From Candidozyma auris (taxonomy: Eukaryota > Ascomycota > Pichiomycetes > Serinales > Metschnikowiaceae), in the NCBI RefSeq assembly GCF_003013715.1, contig NC_072812.1:1426001-1490000 (forward strand): DNA of 64,000 bases, in the 5' to 3' direction. Shown in pieces: positions 1 through 11,100 of this stretch. Numbering within the stretch: the stretch's first letter is position 1; each line of letters begins with the position of its first letter. The position numbers and the translations under genes were made by a program. The notes below the pieces were generated by a model. That model saw nothing but the letters and a program-made list of their open reading frames with translations, had not been told where the DNA came from and did not search any database.

Positions 1-591
1 ACAAGACCTTCTTGGAAGGCAGTAAGATTTGTCCTTGGAACTTTCTTTCCACTAGCAATCTTCACTTTGAAGTTTCTTGAATGGTGGAATAATTCAGACT
101 TTGCTCAGAAGGTCGCCAAGTCGCAGGGCAACTCCTTGGAGGGAAGTATCCCAACTCCCGCTACATTAGACAAGTTCAAGGCGATCAAATCAAAAACTAA
201 GAAGATCTACAAATCAGGAAGCACTTGTCCCTTGTGTAAGGAAGAGATCCTGAATCCAGCTATTATTGAGACAGGTTATGTATTTTGCTACACTTGCATC
301 TACAACTACCTCATAGAGTCGCACAAGCATATCAAGAAGAAGAGGGCTGAGGAGAGTGATGAAGAAAGCGACAATGAAGGTGACAGCGATGAAGAGAGTA
401 ATGATTTCGAAAAGCCAGAGGGGACCAAAGAAGGTGAGAAAGAAGCTTCCGCAGACAGTAATCTAGTCGATCAGACCGACATCGACAAAGGCGGACGCTG
501 CCCAATCACCGGAAGGAGATTGCTTGCTTGCAGGTGGAACAGTCTTACACAAGAGTTCGAGGTAGATGGTATAAGGAGGTTAATATTTTAG
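1..591 (+). CDS. PEX12: Peroxin-12, C-terminal part (5' end outside window)
   Basis: Pex12 is a membrane-embedded RING-family subunit of the peroxisomal ubiquitin-ligase complex (Pex2-Pex10-Pex12) that ubiquitinates the import receptor Pex5 for recycling. The frame is open from base 1, so only the last 196 residues are visible. A hydrophobic stretch ends in the family signature LKFLEWW (about 67-87). The zinc-binding domain starts at base 226 with CPLC, continues with a GYVFCYTC block and ends with CPITGR. An acidic, low-complexity insert (about 340-450) separates the two halves of this domain. The stop is at 589-591 and MRI1 starts 92 bp downstream on the same strand. A TTG at 67 opens the same frame but is internal. 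Confidence 0.93.
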   Translation, partial: TRPSWKAVRFVLGTFFPLAIFTLKFLEWWNNSDFAQKVAKSQGNSLEGSIPTPATLDKFKAIKSKTKKIYKSGSTCPLCKEEILNPAIIETGYVFCYTCIYNYLIESHKHIKKKRAEESDEESDNEGDSDEESNDFEKPEGTKEGEKEASADSNLVDQTDIDKGGRCPITGRRLLACRWNSLTQEFEVDGIRRLIF

Positions 592-683
592 GTGGTGATG
601 AAATATATGTGGCGTCCCAACGTGATGCGCACCTAATAACACCGTGCTTCATCTACGCAATAAATTACATAGCATACAACATC

Positions 684-1892
684 ATGAGCCAAAAAACACT
701 CGAGGCAATCGTGTTTAGTAAACATGACAACACCTTAAAGATCTTGGACCAACTTCTTCTCCCGTATAACACGCACTATATCACAATTGAGTCAATTGAC
801 GATGCTTTCAACGCCATAAAGCTGATGCAGGTAAGAGGAGCACCAGCTATCGCTATCGTGGGTGCTTTTGCAATCACTGTGGATATTTGGAGGAACCTCT
901 CAAATTCCAAACGTACAATTGCAGACTTGATGGAAAGAATCGACTACTTGGAGACCTCGCGGCCTACAGCCGTCAATCTCTCCAATGCTTTGAACGACAT
1001 CAAGCATTTGCTAAGAAACCGGTACGAAATCAATGATTTGGTCGACGCCACAACTTTCGAAGCTGTGAAAGAATACTCTGTGGGTTTGCATGAGGGGGAC
1101 TTGAGCAATAACTACACTTTGGGTGATAATGGTGTGAAGTATATCACTGAAACGTTGAAGAAGCAAAGCTTCAAGGGACCTTTTTCGATTGTTACTGTTT
1201 GCAACACTGGTTCCTTGGCGACTGCTGGCCATGGCACTGCGTTGGGAATTATCAGATCAGTGCATAGCCAATTGAAGAAGGGCAAAGGGGAAAACGATTT
1301 TTGGTTCGAACATGCCTACCCTTTAGAGACGAGACCATACAATCAAGGAGCTCGCTTAACGGCATATGAGTTAGCGTATGAGAAAATCCCGTTCACATTG
1401 ATCTGTGACAACATGGTTACATCCCTTATATCCTCTTTGAATAAAAATAGGAGCATCAAGGACTCTTCAGCACCTGTGAAGTTCATCATTGTCGGTGCAG
1501 ACCGTGTGGTCAAAAACGGAGACTCTGCTAACAAGATCGGTACCTACCAGTTGGCTGCAATTGCCAACTATTTCAACTCCAGTGTGTTTTCTGAGGAAAG
1601 TCAAAAGATTAGTTTTATCGTGGCTGCTCCCACAACAACAATCGATTACAAATCTGCATCTGGTGACAATATTGTGATCGAGGAAAGACCCTCGCGTGAA
1701 CTCACTACTTTAGAGGGACCCCTCTTTGATAAAGACGGCAACGTTGGCGAAAAAAAGGTAGTCGGCATTGCTCCACCAGGAATCCAGGTATGGAATCCAG
1801 CTTTTGATGTGACACCTCACGAGCTCATTGACGCTATAGTTACCGAAAAGTACCCGGTGTACCAGAAAAATGATGGCGAATTCTTGCTCTAG
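684..1892 (+). CDS. MRI1: Methylthioribose-1-phosphate isomerase
   Basis: Mri1 converts 5-methylthioribose-1-phosphate to methylthioribulose-1-phosphate in the methionine salvage pathway, in the cytosol. The protein is 402 residues, close to the 411 of baker's yeast. Visible family landmarks are the [12 protein letters not shown] substrate-loop motif, the [12 protein letters not shown] block with the catalytic cysteine (Cys173), and [17 protein letters not shown] with the catalytic aspartate (Asp273). The frame is open upstream of the ATG at 684, but that stretch overlaps the end of PEX12 and has no ATG. I therefore start at 684, where the sequence begins [11 protein letters not shown]. The related eIF2B alpha/beta/delta subunits lack this set of catalytic residues. 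Confidence 0.95.
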   Translation: MSQKTLEAIVFSKHDNTLKILDQLLLPYNTHYITIESIDDAFNAIKLMQVRGAPAIAIVGAFAITVDIWRNLSNSKRTIADLMERIDYLETSRPTAVNLSNALNDIKHLLRNRYEINDLVDATTFEAVKEYSVGLHEGDLSNNYTLGDNGVKYITETLKKQSFKGPFSIVTVCNTGSLATAGHGTALGIIRSVHSQLKKGKGENDFWFEHAYPLETRPYNQGARLTAYELAYEKIPFTLICDNMVTSLISSLNKNRSIKDSSAPVKFIIVGADRVVKNGDSANKIGTYQLAAIANYFNSSVFSEESQKISFIVAAPTTTIDYKSASGDNIVIEERPSRELTTLEGPLFDKDGNVGEKKVVGIAPPGIQVWNPAFDVTPHELIDAIVTEKYPVYQKNDGEFLL

Positions 1893-2090
1893 CGTATTTT
1901 GCAGCCACCTCAATGAATTTCGAATTCGGCCAGGTTGACAGGGCGACCCTGCGCCATCTAGAGTTCTATATACTTATTCCGAATCATAATTGTAACAGAA
2001 AATTGAAATTTAGGTTGACGTGTTATTGTGTCAGTGTCCTTCCAAAATCGAAGTGGTACGGGACCAATTCGTGCTCCCGCGGTGCACCGA

Positions 2091-2110
2091 TTTTTTTTTT
2101 TTTTTCCAAT
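2091..2110 (+). promoter_or_regulatory. Poly(dA:dT) tract and CCAAT box upstream of SPF1
   Basis: A run of 15 T (2091-2105) is followed directly by CCAAT (2106-2110), 70 bp upstream of the SPF1 start codon. Poly-T tracts of this kind typically exclude nucleosomes in yeast promoters, and CCAAT is the Hap-complex core. Function is inferred from position only. Confidence 0.4.
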
Positions 2111-2179
2111 GGCGCTCTGCTTATACACGTCGACTCTAACTTCTACGCATTTCTTCATCTTTATCAGCTCGTGCTTGTC

Positions 2180-5100
2180 ATGTCGGACGTTGTTTCTAAC
2201 CCGACTATCCAGGAAGCTCAGCTTCTAGTACCGAAGCTGTTAATAGCTAGGCCTTACGTCTGGCCCTTTGCAATCATTTATCCAATTTTTGCTCAGATTT
2301 ATCTTAACTACTATGATCAGTATATCGGTGGTTCGGAGTGGACTTTTGTTTACTTGATTGCTATCTGTTCCTTGAACGCCTTGTTCTGGCTTATGCCTCA
2401 CTGGAATATTGATGTTGAGGCTCGCTTCAACTACGTTCCTGTAAAGACTATTGAGGAAGCATCTCACATCAAGATCACTCCAACGGTGAATAGTGGTGTG
2501 GGCGAAATATGTCTTATCAAAAGAGAGGTTTTCGCTGATGGTGAGAAACAGATTTCATTCTTGTACCAGAAGAGACGTCACTTATTTCATGAAAAGACGG
2601 GTAGGTTTTCTCCTCCAGAGTTCAAGATTGACGAGTTGCCCAAGTTGGAGTACTTCCAGTCCTCGAAGGGGTTGCAAGGCGATTTGGAGAAGGTTCAACG
2701 TACCTACGGTAAGAACAAGTTTGATATTCCTGTGCCAACGTTCTGGGAGTTGTTTAAGGAGCATGCTGTGGCTCCCTTTTTCGTCTTCCAATTATTCAGT
2801 GTCGCTTTGTGGTTGATGGATGAGCAATGGTATTACTCCTTGTTCTCTTTATTTATGTTGGTCTCTTTTGAGATGACTACTGTGTTTCAGAGAAGGACTA
2901 CGATGAATGAGTTTCAAAGCATGGGTATCAAGCCTTACAGCATCCATGTCTACAGAAACTCGGAATGGATTGAGTTGCAGACTGATGAATTGCTCCCGGG
3001 TGATATTGTCTCTGTTACAAGAACAAGTGAGGACAGTGCTATTCCATGTGATTTGTTATTACTTGATGGTTCTGCCATTGTAAATGAGGCAATGTTGTCT
3101 GGTGAGTCTACCCCATTGTTGAAGGAATCTATCAAGTTGAGACCAGGTGAAGAATTTTTCCAGCCAGAAGGTTTGGATAAAAACAGTTTGCTCCATGGTG
3201 GTACTATGGCTTTGCAAGTTACCAAGCCTGAGAACCCTATTATTCCTAATGCTCCTGATAATGGTGCGTTGGCCTACGTTTGCAAGACTGGTTTTGAGAC
3301 TTCTCAAGGCTCTTTGGTGAGGATGATGATTTTCTCCAGTGAAAGAGTGTCTGTGGGTAACAAAGAGGCTTTCATGTTCATCTTGTTTTTGTTAATCTTC
3401 GCTATTGCTGCTTCTTGGTACGTATGGGTCGAGGGCAGCAGAATGGGTAGAATCCAATCGAAGTTGATATTGGATTGTATTATCGTCATCACGTCGGTGG
3501 TTCCTCCTGAACTACCAATGGAATTGACAATGGCTGTGAACTCTTCACTTTCAAGTTTGCAAAAGCATTTCATCTATTGCACTGAACCATTTAGAATTCC
3601 ATTGGCTGGCAGAATTGACGTTTGTTGTTTTGACAAAACAGGTACCTTGACTGCAGAAGATTTGGTATTCGAGGGTTTGGCTGGCTTTGACAAAAATGAA
3701 CCACATAAACTCCGTACTTGTGAAGAAGCTCCTACGTCTACCTCTTGGGTGTTGGGTTCCGCTCATGCTCTCGTTAAGTTGGATGATGGTGATGTTGTGG
3801 GTGATCCAATGGAGCAGGCCACATTGAAGGCTGCCAATTGGTCTGTCGGCTTCAAGGACTCCGTTGAAAGACCCACGGCTAAAGGGAAGGCTGAAAAAAT
3901 CAAGATCTTGCGTCGTTTCCAGTTTTCATCTGCCTTGAAGAGATCCGCTGCTATAGCCTCTATCAATTCCTTGCCAGGTAAAAATTTTGTTGCAGTTAAG
4001 GGTGCCCCAGAAACTATTCGTCACATGTTGGTTGATGCTCCTGAAGAATATGAAGAAATCTTTAAGTCTTTTACCAGAGCTGGATCCCGTGTTTTGGCTT
4101 TGGCATACAAAGAATTAGACACTAGTGTGAATGTTGTCAAAATCAAAAGAACTGATGTTGAATCTAAGTTGCACTTTGCTGGTTTCATAGTCTTTCATTG
4201 TCCTTTGAAACCTGATTCCATTGAAACGATCAAGATGTTGAATGAATCATCACACCGTTCAGTCATGATCACAGGTGACAATCCTTTGACCGCATGTCAT
4301 GTGGCAAAAGAAGTTGCCATTGTTGAAAAGGAGGTTTTGATTTTGGATTTCCCTGAAGACCACCATGAGTTTTCTGAGTCTGACGTTTTGGTATGGAGGA
4401 ATGTCGAAGAAACGAAACTCATTCCATTCAAAAGTGGTGATGCTATTGACCTCGGTCTCTTCAAAAAGCATGACATCTGTCTTACGGGTCATGCCTTGAC
4501 TCATCTCACCGAACATCCACAAATCTTAGATATTTTGAAGCGCACTTGGGTCTATGCTCGAGTTTCGCCTGCCCAAAAGGAGTTTATCTTAACTACCTTG
4601 AAAGATGCTGGTTATAACACCTTGATGTGTGGGGATGGTACAAACGATGTTGGTGCTTTAAAGCAAGCCCATATTGGTGTCGCATTGCTCAATGGTACAG
4701 AGGAAGGTATGAAGAAAATGGCTGAAAACCGAAAGATTGCTAGTATGAAGGCAGTTTATGAAAAGCAGGCACAAATCATGGCCAACTGGAATCGACCACC
4801 TCCACCTGTGCCCGCTTTAATTGCTCACTTATATCCTCCTGGTCCTCTCAACCCCCATTATATCACTACTTTGGAAAAGAGAGGTGTTGAGATCACCAAG
4901 GAAATCAGAGAAAAAGTTGCCCTTGCTCATCAGAGCAACACTCAGCCAATTGAATTTGTGAAGGATGAAAGCGGAAAAATTTCAGGCAGCAAAATGGCAG
5001 ACAGCTTGTTGGCATCCATGAGCGGAATGGAAGACGAGGATGAGGTGCCTACCTTGAAATTGGGTGATGCTTCCGTTGCTGCACCCTTCACGTCCAAATT

Positions 5101-5827
5101 GTCTAATGTGTCCACAGTTACGAACATCATTCGCCAGGGTCGCTGTGCTTTAGTCTCAACCATTCAGATGTACAAGATCTTGGCATTGAATTGTTTAATT
5201 TCAGCCTACTCTTTGTCCGTTTTGTTTTTGTCGGGGATGAAGTTTGGCGATGCCCAGTCTACTATCTCAGGTGTCTTGTTATCTGTGTGTTTCTTGAGTA
5301 TTTCTCGTGGTAGGCCGCTCGAAAAGTTGAGCAAGGAAAGACCACAGGATGGGATCTTCAATATCTACATTATGGGCTCAATTCTAGGCCAATTTGCGAT
5401 CCACATCATTACGTTAATCTACATTACTCAGGAAATCTATGCATTGGAGCCTAGGGCTCCCCAAGTCGACTTAGAAAAGACTTTCGAACCATCCCTTTTG
5501 AACACAGGAATGTTTCTCCTTCAATTGGCGCAACAGGTTTCAACCTTTGCTGTTAATTATGTTGGCTTGCCATTTAAAGAGAGTATAAAAGACAATAAGG
5601 GCATGTGGTATGGTCTCTTGGGTGTTGCCGCCTTGACTTTGGCTGGTGCAACTGAGTTCATGCCGGAGTTGAACGAGACCATGCAGTTTGTGCCCATGAG
5701 CGATCTTTTCAAGATGAAGTTGACAGGTTGTATCCTTTTAGACCTAGGTGGAACCTGGCTCGTGGAGATTGTCCTTAAGCATTTCTTCATGAACTCTGCC
5801 GCTGCAGATATTTGCGACAGAGAATAA
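2180..5827 (+). CDS. SPF1: P5A-type ATPase of the ER (Spf1)
   Basis: Spf1 is the ER P-type ATPase that removes mis-inserted tail-anchored and other transmembrane helices from the ER membrane. Starting at the ATG at 2180 it has 1215 residues, the same as the baker's yeast protein. P-type motifs are complete: LSGES in the actuator domain, CCFDKTGTLT with the phosphorylated aspartate at residue 485, KGAPE in the nucleotide-binding domain, and GDGTNDVGALKQA in the hinge. VVPPELPMEL in M4 is the P5A signature. Several hydrophobic helices lie at each end. An in-frame ATG at 1913 would add 89 residues that include the promoter poly-T tract read as poly-Phe, so I reject it. Confidence 0.97.
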   Translation: MSDVVSNPTIQEAQLLVPKLLIARPYVWPFAIIYPIFAQIYLNYYDQYIGGSEWTFVYLIAICSLNALFWLMPHWNIDVEARFNYVPVKTIEEASHIKITPTVNSGVGEICLIKREVFADGEKQISFLYQKRRHLFHEKTGRFSPPEFKIDELPKLEYFQSSKGLQGDLEKVQRTYGKNKFDIPVPTFWELFKEHAVAPFFVFQLFSVALWLMDEQWYYSLFSLFMLVSFEMTTVFQRRTTMNEFQSMGIKPYSIHVYRNSEWIELQTDELLPGDIVSVTRTSEDSAIPCDLLLLDGSAIVNEAMLSGESTPLLKESIKLRPGEEFFQPEGLDKNSLLHGGTMALQVTKPENPIIPNAPDNGALAYVCKTGFETSQGSLVRMMIFSSERVSVGNKEAFMFILFLLIFAIAASWYVWVEGSRMGRIQSKLILDCIIVITSVVPPELPMELTMAVNSSLSSLQKHFIYCTEPFRIPLAGRIDVCCFDKTGTLTAEDLVFEGLAGFDKNEPHKLRTCEEAPTSTSWVLGSAHALVKLDDGDVVGDPMEQATLKAANWSVGFKDSVERPTAKGKAEKIKILRRFQFSSALKRSAAIASINSLPGKNFVAVKGAPETIRHMLVDAPEEYEEIFKSFTRAGSRVLALAYKELDTSVNVVKIKRTDVESKLHFAGFIVFHCPLKPDSIETIKMLNESSHRSVMITGDNPLTACHVAKEVAIVEKEVLILDFPEDHHEFSESDVLVWRNVEETKLIPFKSGDAIDLGLFKKHDICLTGHALTHLTEHPQILDILKRTWVYARVSPAQKEFILTTLKDAGYNTLMCGDGTNDVGALKQAHIGVALLNGTEEGMKKMAENRKIASMKAVYEKQAQIMANWNRPPPPVPALIAHLYPPGPLNPHYITTLEKRGVEITKEIREKVALAHQSNTQPIEFVKDESGKISGSKMADSLLASMSGMEDEDEVPTLKLGDASVAAPFTSKLSNVSTVTNIIRQGRCALVSTIQMYKILALNCLISAYSLSVLFLSGMKFGDAQSTISGVLLSVCFLSISRGRPLEKLSKERPQDGIFNIYIMGSILGQFAIHIITLIYITQEIYALEPRAPQVDLEKTFEPSLLNTGMFLLQLAQQVSTFAVNYVGLPFKESIKDNKGMWYGLLGVAALTLAGATEFMPELNETMQFVPMSDLFKMKLTGCILLDLGGTWLVEIVLKHFFMNSAAADICDRE

Positions 5828-5881
5828 AGGTCGCTTGATTTATAGATTCATTCATAATTACATAATCTTACATTGTTTGGT

Positions 5882-6775
5882 TTATTTATTTTGAAAAACC
5901 TTCTGATCTTCCGCTCTATCTAAATTAAAAACCTTTATGACTTTAGCATGCTCTCGTTCTATTAGCTTGAGCTTCGTGGGGCCCAATTTCCGTTCGAGGT
6001 CTTTTATCACAATGCTAATGTCATCTTCGGATATTTCGTACTCTGAGGAATCCTTGATTATAGAGATGAGTTTTTGCAATGTAAAGCTTTGAGGAACAGG
6101 TGTCCTGTTGATACTTCCAGATGCGGATGCAAGTTCGTAAAGAATGTCGTAGATCTTTGAAGATTTTGAATGAATGTAGCTGTGGTAGTCTTCTTTCTCT
6201 TTCTGCTTCGGATCAATGTTGGAGTTTAAACGCTCCTTGAGCTTTATGCGCTCAAGCAAGGACAATCCCTCTGCTTTGGAGCTCTGGACGGCGCTGATCT
6301 TTTCTTTGAAGGAGAAGCTGGAAGGGTCCTTTTTGAGTCCCTCGTACTGCCTACCCTTGGCAATTTTGGTGGGCGATGTACTTGGAGAGCGGTATGATGT
6401 TGATTTGACCGGCGACTGGAGAACGGCCACTTCTTGCAAACTGACGGGCTCAATAGTCTTCAAGTTCGATACCTTGTCCGCAAATTCAGCACGCCGCTGT
6501 AATAGAAGAGTTCCGTATTTGCTCAATGGAATGGACACCGTTATACCGTAATCGTAGGAGCCTTTAAAGGAGATGATTTTGAAGAGCAGCTCATCCACAC
6601 CTAAGATGCGTTCTATTGTGTGTCTGTCTATCCTCTTGCCAACAAGGGAAGTTGCTTTCTGGCATATCCGGAATAATTTTGGTGTTGTGATGCTTGAAGA
6701 GTAATGTAGACTTAGGGCTGTGTCGATTGCCAGGAATTCTTTGGGCAAATTTTCCATGGTTTGCAAAACTGGCAT
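5882..6775 (-). CDS. TAH11: Probable Cdt1/Tah11-like replication licensing factor
   Basis: 297 residues. Cdt1 brings the MCM helicase to origins with ORC and Cdc6 in G1. The N-terminal part (about 1-90) resembles the CDT1 domain in its helix pattern: an opening FLAIDTALSLHY helix, a KLFRICQKATSLVGKRI segment, then HTIERILGV before an alternating hydrophobic strand. The middle (about 100-200) is basic and Ser/Lys-rich. The C-terminal 80 residues look like a small winged-helix module. It is shorter than baker's yeast Tah11 (604). A perfect MCB box lies 22 bp upstream, which fits a G1/S replication gene. The assignment rests on pattern recognition. It ends convergently with SPF1, 54 bp away. Confidence 0.55.
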   Translation of the reverse strand: MPVLQTMENLPKEFLAIDTALSLHYSSSITTPKLFRICQKATSLVGKRIDRHTIERILGVDELLFKIISFKGSYDYGITVSIPLSKYGTLLLQRRAEFADKVSNLKTIEPVSLQEVAVLQSPVKSTSYRSPSTSPTKIAKGRQYEGLKKDPSSFSFKEKISAVQSSKAEGLSLLERIKLKERLNSNIDPKQKEKEDYHSYIHSKSSKIYDILYELASASGSINRTPVPQSFTLQKLISIIKDSSEYEISEDDISIVIKDLERKLGPTKLKLIEREHAKVIKVFNLDRAEDQKVFQNK

Positions 6776-6797
6776 AGTTTCGCCTTATAATCTGGAA

Positions 6798-6803
6798 ACG
6801 CGT
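6798..6803. promoter_or_regulatory. MCB box (ACGCGT) upstream of the Cdt1-like gene
   Basis: Perfect palindromic ACGCGT, 22 bp upstream of the start at 6775. This is the MBF (Mbp1-Swi6) element of G1/S genes in yeasts. A second GTCGCGAAC sequence, close to the SCB/MCB family, follows directly at 6803-6811. Confidence 0.55.
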
Positions 6804-7068
6804 CGCGAACTCTCAACCGTGAGAGCTAAAAACAACAAAGTACTTTATCAAACATCAAGGGGAAAAAATGTCAAAAACATGAACTAAAATAAAAATGTAC
6901 AGAGATTGAGTGTTCTATCACCGCAGACTGGATCTATTATCAATTGACCTTCAATAAAGCTTTCAAAGTATTGTGTTTTCACCATCCCTCACCACCACTA
7001 CGACCGCACACCATCAATCCGACACTTTCTACACTGATCTGAAGTAAGGTTTGTATTAAGCTAAACAT

Positions 7069-7275
7069 CTACTCCTTCTTCTCAGACTCACCAGACTTCT
7101 TGGAGAACTCGCTGTAGGCAGCCTTGGCCTTGTCCGTAGCAGAGCCCTCCGTCTTGTTGTAGGTCTCGTAAGCCTGCTGGGCGTCCTTCTGGAGGTCCTT
7201 GAGGTCTGGGGCCTTGCCATCTTTGCCGCCAAGGGCCTCTTCGCCTTTCTTCAAAAGATCGTTGAATCCGCTCAT
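7069..7275 (-). CDS. Small hydrophilic conserved fungal-type protein, 68 aa
   Basis: 68 residues, rich in Lys, Glu, Ala and Gly, with no membrane segment or cysteine. It starts MSGFNDLLKKGEEALGG and then carries short amphipathic helical stretches of LEA-like or Csb-like character (DAQQAYETYN, KAKAAYSEFSKK). Proteins of this look occur widely in filamentous fungi and yeasts and are often stress-induced, but I cannot name a function. Support for its being real: clean ATG start, strongly biased codons, a TATAAAA box 54 bp upstream (7329-7335 on the minus strand), and a long 0.9 kb promoter with a perfect CRE site. Confidence 0.75.
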   Translation of the reverse strand: MSGFNDLLKKGEEALGGKDGKAPDLKDLQKDAQQAYETYNKTEGSATDKAKAAYSEFSKKSGESEKKE

Positions 7276-8196
7276 ATTTGTTTAGTAGTACTTGTGCTGA
7301 GGGGGAAATTGCGTGGCGATTTGCCGCATTTTATACCCGTCTGTCGTGTCCAGCACGAGTGGCCGTAGCCGGCCGCTGGGATTGACGTCAAAGGTTTTGT
7401 TGTGGTCGGCCAGCTCCACTGGGAAACCTGCTTCTGGTCAATCCTGGGGCTGGGGCTATTGTGCTACGTGCTGCAGCCACATGTGCGGAAATCCCAGAGA
7501 AGATACGTAAGGTCGCAGCGAACGTATCAAGCGACGACATATGCCAGTCATTGAGCCTCGGGAAAGCTGAAGTCGACTTAAGCACCCTGGAAGCTTAAGG
7601 CTGAAACAAAAAAAAAGAGTTATAGTTTGCAATTGCACTCGAGAGAAACAGGGTACAATCCTGGTTCCAATCAACGGGCCCGCTTTTGGCTATATGCTGC
7701 ACACCGTATAATTGCTCGCATGAACGCTATTGTATATCCTTCGCAGCATTCCCTCAGCATAGAAAGCCTCCAGCCCGAGCGCGTCAAACATGCACAGTCC
7801 TGACGCTTTGTCAAAAGAATTCGCTCTTTTGACCCCTTTTCTTGCTACAGCTCCAGTGTGGAGCAGCAGGGGCATTAACCCGTGCTTCTCTGGCATTTGT
7901 CCAGCTAGGCTTTTGTGTAATTTGACATGACAAGGATGCCACTCGAGCGAACGGCCAATCTCCTCTGAGGATGTATCAGACGTTGACAGCACTGTTCAGT
8001 CATATGATTCGGCAAAGGCTTTCAAATTGACCTGTCGTGACAAGTGATCGTGCGGTCAGGGTTTTGTGGCATTCCGTGATTTATCGGTTATTGGTGATGT
8101 CGAAAGTCTTATCAATGAAAGTGTGGCTGATTTTTCGCTGCATCAAAATCGTAGTCAATTAGTCTACCAGTTGTAAAATTTATCTATGTACGTGCC
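7276..8196. other. 921 bp intergenic: promoter of the small hydrophilic gene
   Basis: No supported gene. Near the small gene it holds TATAAAA on the minus strand (7329-7335), a perfect CRE octamer (7384-7391) and one CCTCGG motif (7556-7561). The rest up to the VAS1 stop codon shows only short open frames without an ATG start, such as 7690-7992. Confidence 0.5.
7384..7391. promoter_or_regulatory. Perfect CRE octamer TGACGTCA
   Basis: Palindromic TGACGTCA 109 bp upstream of the small hydrophilic gene. It is the canonical ATF/CREB site, bound in yeasts by bZIP factors such as Sko1 and Aca1/Aca2 in osmotic and stress responses. An AGGGG stress-type pentamer also lies about 25 bp upstream of the start codon. 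Binding is inferred. Confidence 0.45.
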
Positions 8197-11100
8197 CTAA
8201 AGCTTCAACTTCTCCAAAATGGCAATTGTCTGCTCGTAACCTTCAATCTCTGCTCTGAAGTTCTCTTGTCTCTTGTATGCTGCGTCCTTGGCCTCCTGCT
8301 TGGTCTTCTCGGTAAATTTGCTAATGGAGTCCTTCAATTTGGTGTCCAATTCTTTCACGTTGCTCAATTTCTTGCTGACCTTGGCGATCTCAGCGTCCAA
8401 GTCAATCTGACCCTTTACCAAAACATGAACATTGGTGGTGGCATTGACACCGTTCAATGCACAGCCGCTTGGTACTTGCTGATTGGCTTCCAAGACGTCA
8501 ATCCTCTCGACACCCTTGATCAAAGACACTATGGAATTTTCCTGGTCTTTTGCAATTTGTCTGACATTCTCATCGGTGGTTTCCACGTAGACTTGACCGT
8601 TCTTCAAGATGTTGTATTGAGAAAGCAAAGATCTTGCTCCTTTGGTGATAGCCAACACCAATTCGTAAGCATCATGCGATTCCTTGTCATCAAAAGATGG
8701 CTCGTATTCTGGAAACTGTGCAACGGTAATGGAAGGAGTTTCGTCGCCAGCTCTACGTGGCAATCTCTGCCACATTTCTTCAGTGACAAATGGCATGAAA
8801 GGGTGAATCATCTTCAATCCTTGATCAATACACGTGTACAAAGTATCCTTGGCAGATTTCTTTTGTTCCTCAGTGCCATCCTGAATCAAGTTCTTAGAGT
8901 TCTCAATGTACACATCACACAAGTCGTACCAGAAGTTGTACACGGCGCTTGTCGTTTCAGAGAATTCACGTTTCTCAATATGTTCTGTGAAGCTCTTTGT
9001 AGCATGGGTCAATCTGTGCAAAATCCACTTCTCAACCAAAGATTCGTTACCATTCTTCGCATGCGTAGCTGGAGGCTTGTAGTCGCCGCCCAATCTACCC
9101 AACACGAATTTGGTGGCCTGGTACATTTTATTACAGAATTTTCTGTAACCCTCCACTCTTAGAATGTCCAAGTTGATGTCTCTTCCGCCTGTTGTGTAAG
9201 CACACAATGCAAATCTCAAAGCATCAGTACCACATTCTGGGATACCGTTAGGGTAGGATTGTTTCTGACCGGCGGAAGCTTTTTCAATTTCTCTGGCATC
9301 CAAGTTGCCTACCTTCAATTTTTCATGTAATTGTTCCAAAGAGATACCGCTGATGACGTCCAATGGATCAACGACGTTACCTAAAGACTTAGACATTTTC
9401 CTCCCCTGTGCGTCTCTTACCAAAGAGTGGCAGAAGACCTCCTTGAAAGGAACTTTGCCTGTCAATTTCAAACACAATAAAATCATTCGGGAAACCCAGA
9501 AGAACAAAATGTCCCATCCAGTTTCCAACATGGACATTGGAGCAAAAAGTTCGAGGTCCTTAGTGTTGTTTGGCCAGCCCAATGTTGAGATTGGCCACAA
9601 TCCCGAAGAAAACCATGTGTCCAAAACATCCTCATCCTGCTGCAAGGTGAACTTGACATCAGGGAACTTCTTCTTGGCTTTATCCAATGCTTCCTCGAAG
9701 CTTCTGCCAGCAATCCAATAATTGTTATCCAATGGGTCACCTTCCTTGCCCTCAATGTTGACAAAGTAGACAGGACATCTGTGTCCCCACCACAATTGTC
9801 TGGAAATACACCAGTCTTGAATATTCTCCATCCACTGGAAATACTCCTTCTCAGAAGACTGCGGTGTAATGGTAATTTCGCCACTCTTAACAGCTTTGAT
9901 AGCTTCCTTAGCCATTTCATCCTGTCTAACCCACCATTGAGGCTTCAACAAAGGCTCAATAACATCACCGGATCTTGAGCACGTTGGAATGGTCATTTCG
10001 TTATCCTTTTGGTCAACGTACAAACCCTTCTTCTTCAACTCCTCAATGACCTTGGATCTAGCGTCGAATCTCTTGATACCCTTCCATTCACCGCAATTGT
10101 CGTTTAAGAGACCATCGTCAGTCAAGATGTTGATAAACTCCAAGTTGTGTCTCTTACCAGTGTTGTAGTCATTCTGATCGTGAGCGGGTGTGATCTTCAC
10201 TGCACCAGTACCGAAGGTCATGTCCACAGCTTCAGCGTCGGTAACAATTGGAATTTTGCGGTCCAAGAAAGGATGCTGTACAAACTTGCCGTGCAAATGC
10301 TTATAACGAGGATCTTCTGGGTGGACAGCAACACCAGTGTCACCAAACAAGGTCTCAGGTCTGGTGGTGGCCACAGTGATCTTCTCCTCGGAGTCAACAA
10401 CTGGGTACGAGTAAGAGGTCAAAACACCGAATTCGATCTTCTGATCATAGTCGGGCACGGACAACAAAGTTCTACCATTGATAGTCTTATTCTCAACTTC
10501 GAGGTTCGAAATGGCGGTGTTCAATTTCGTAGACCAGTTAACCAATCTCGATGCTCTGTAAATGGTACCATCTTCATGCAATCTGACGAAGGCTTCAATT
10601 ACAGCCTCAGATAACTTAGGGTCCATTGTAAAAGCCTCCCTGGTCCAATCATAAGATGCGCCCAATCTCTTCACTTGGTTCTTGATTCTAGCATGGTATT
10701 CTTCCTTCCATTCCCAAACCTTTCCCACAAACTTTTCACGGCCATAGTCATGTCTAGTCTTTCCTTCAGTCTTCCACATCTGCTTTTCAACAACCGATTG
10801 AGTGGAGATACCAGCGTGATCGAAACCAGGCAAAAACATGGTGGTCTTACCTTTCATTCTATTATATCTAATAAGGGTATCCTGAATGGCAATGGTCAAT
10901 GCATGGCCTATGTGCAAAGCACCTGTAACGTTTGGAGGAGGAGCAGGTATCGTGAATTGGCCCTCCTTCTTGATCTTGCCTTCATCAAGCTGTGGTTCAA
11001 AATAGCCTTGCTTTTCCCACCAAGCGTACCATGAGCTCTCAACATTCTTAGGGTTGTACGCTTTGAAAGCAGCGTCGTCTAGAGAGGCCAAGACCTTCTT

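Noticed and set aside
1913..2179. 89-residue N-terminal extension of SPF1
   Set aside because: Includes the promoter poly-T tract read as poly-Phe; starting at 2180 gives exactly the family length and N-terminus.
7640..7680. GGTTCCAATC resembling a tRNA T-loop
   Set aside because: Flanking bases cannot form the T-stem or acceptor stem.
7690..7992. 100-codon minus-strand frame in the small-gene promoter
   Set aside because: No ATG at its start and no recognisable domain.
8266..9162. 298-codon open frame antisense to VAS1
   Set aside because: Same cause: biased codons of a highly expressed gene; no promoter or family match.
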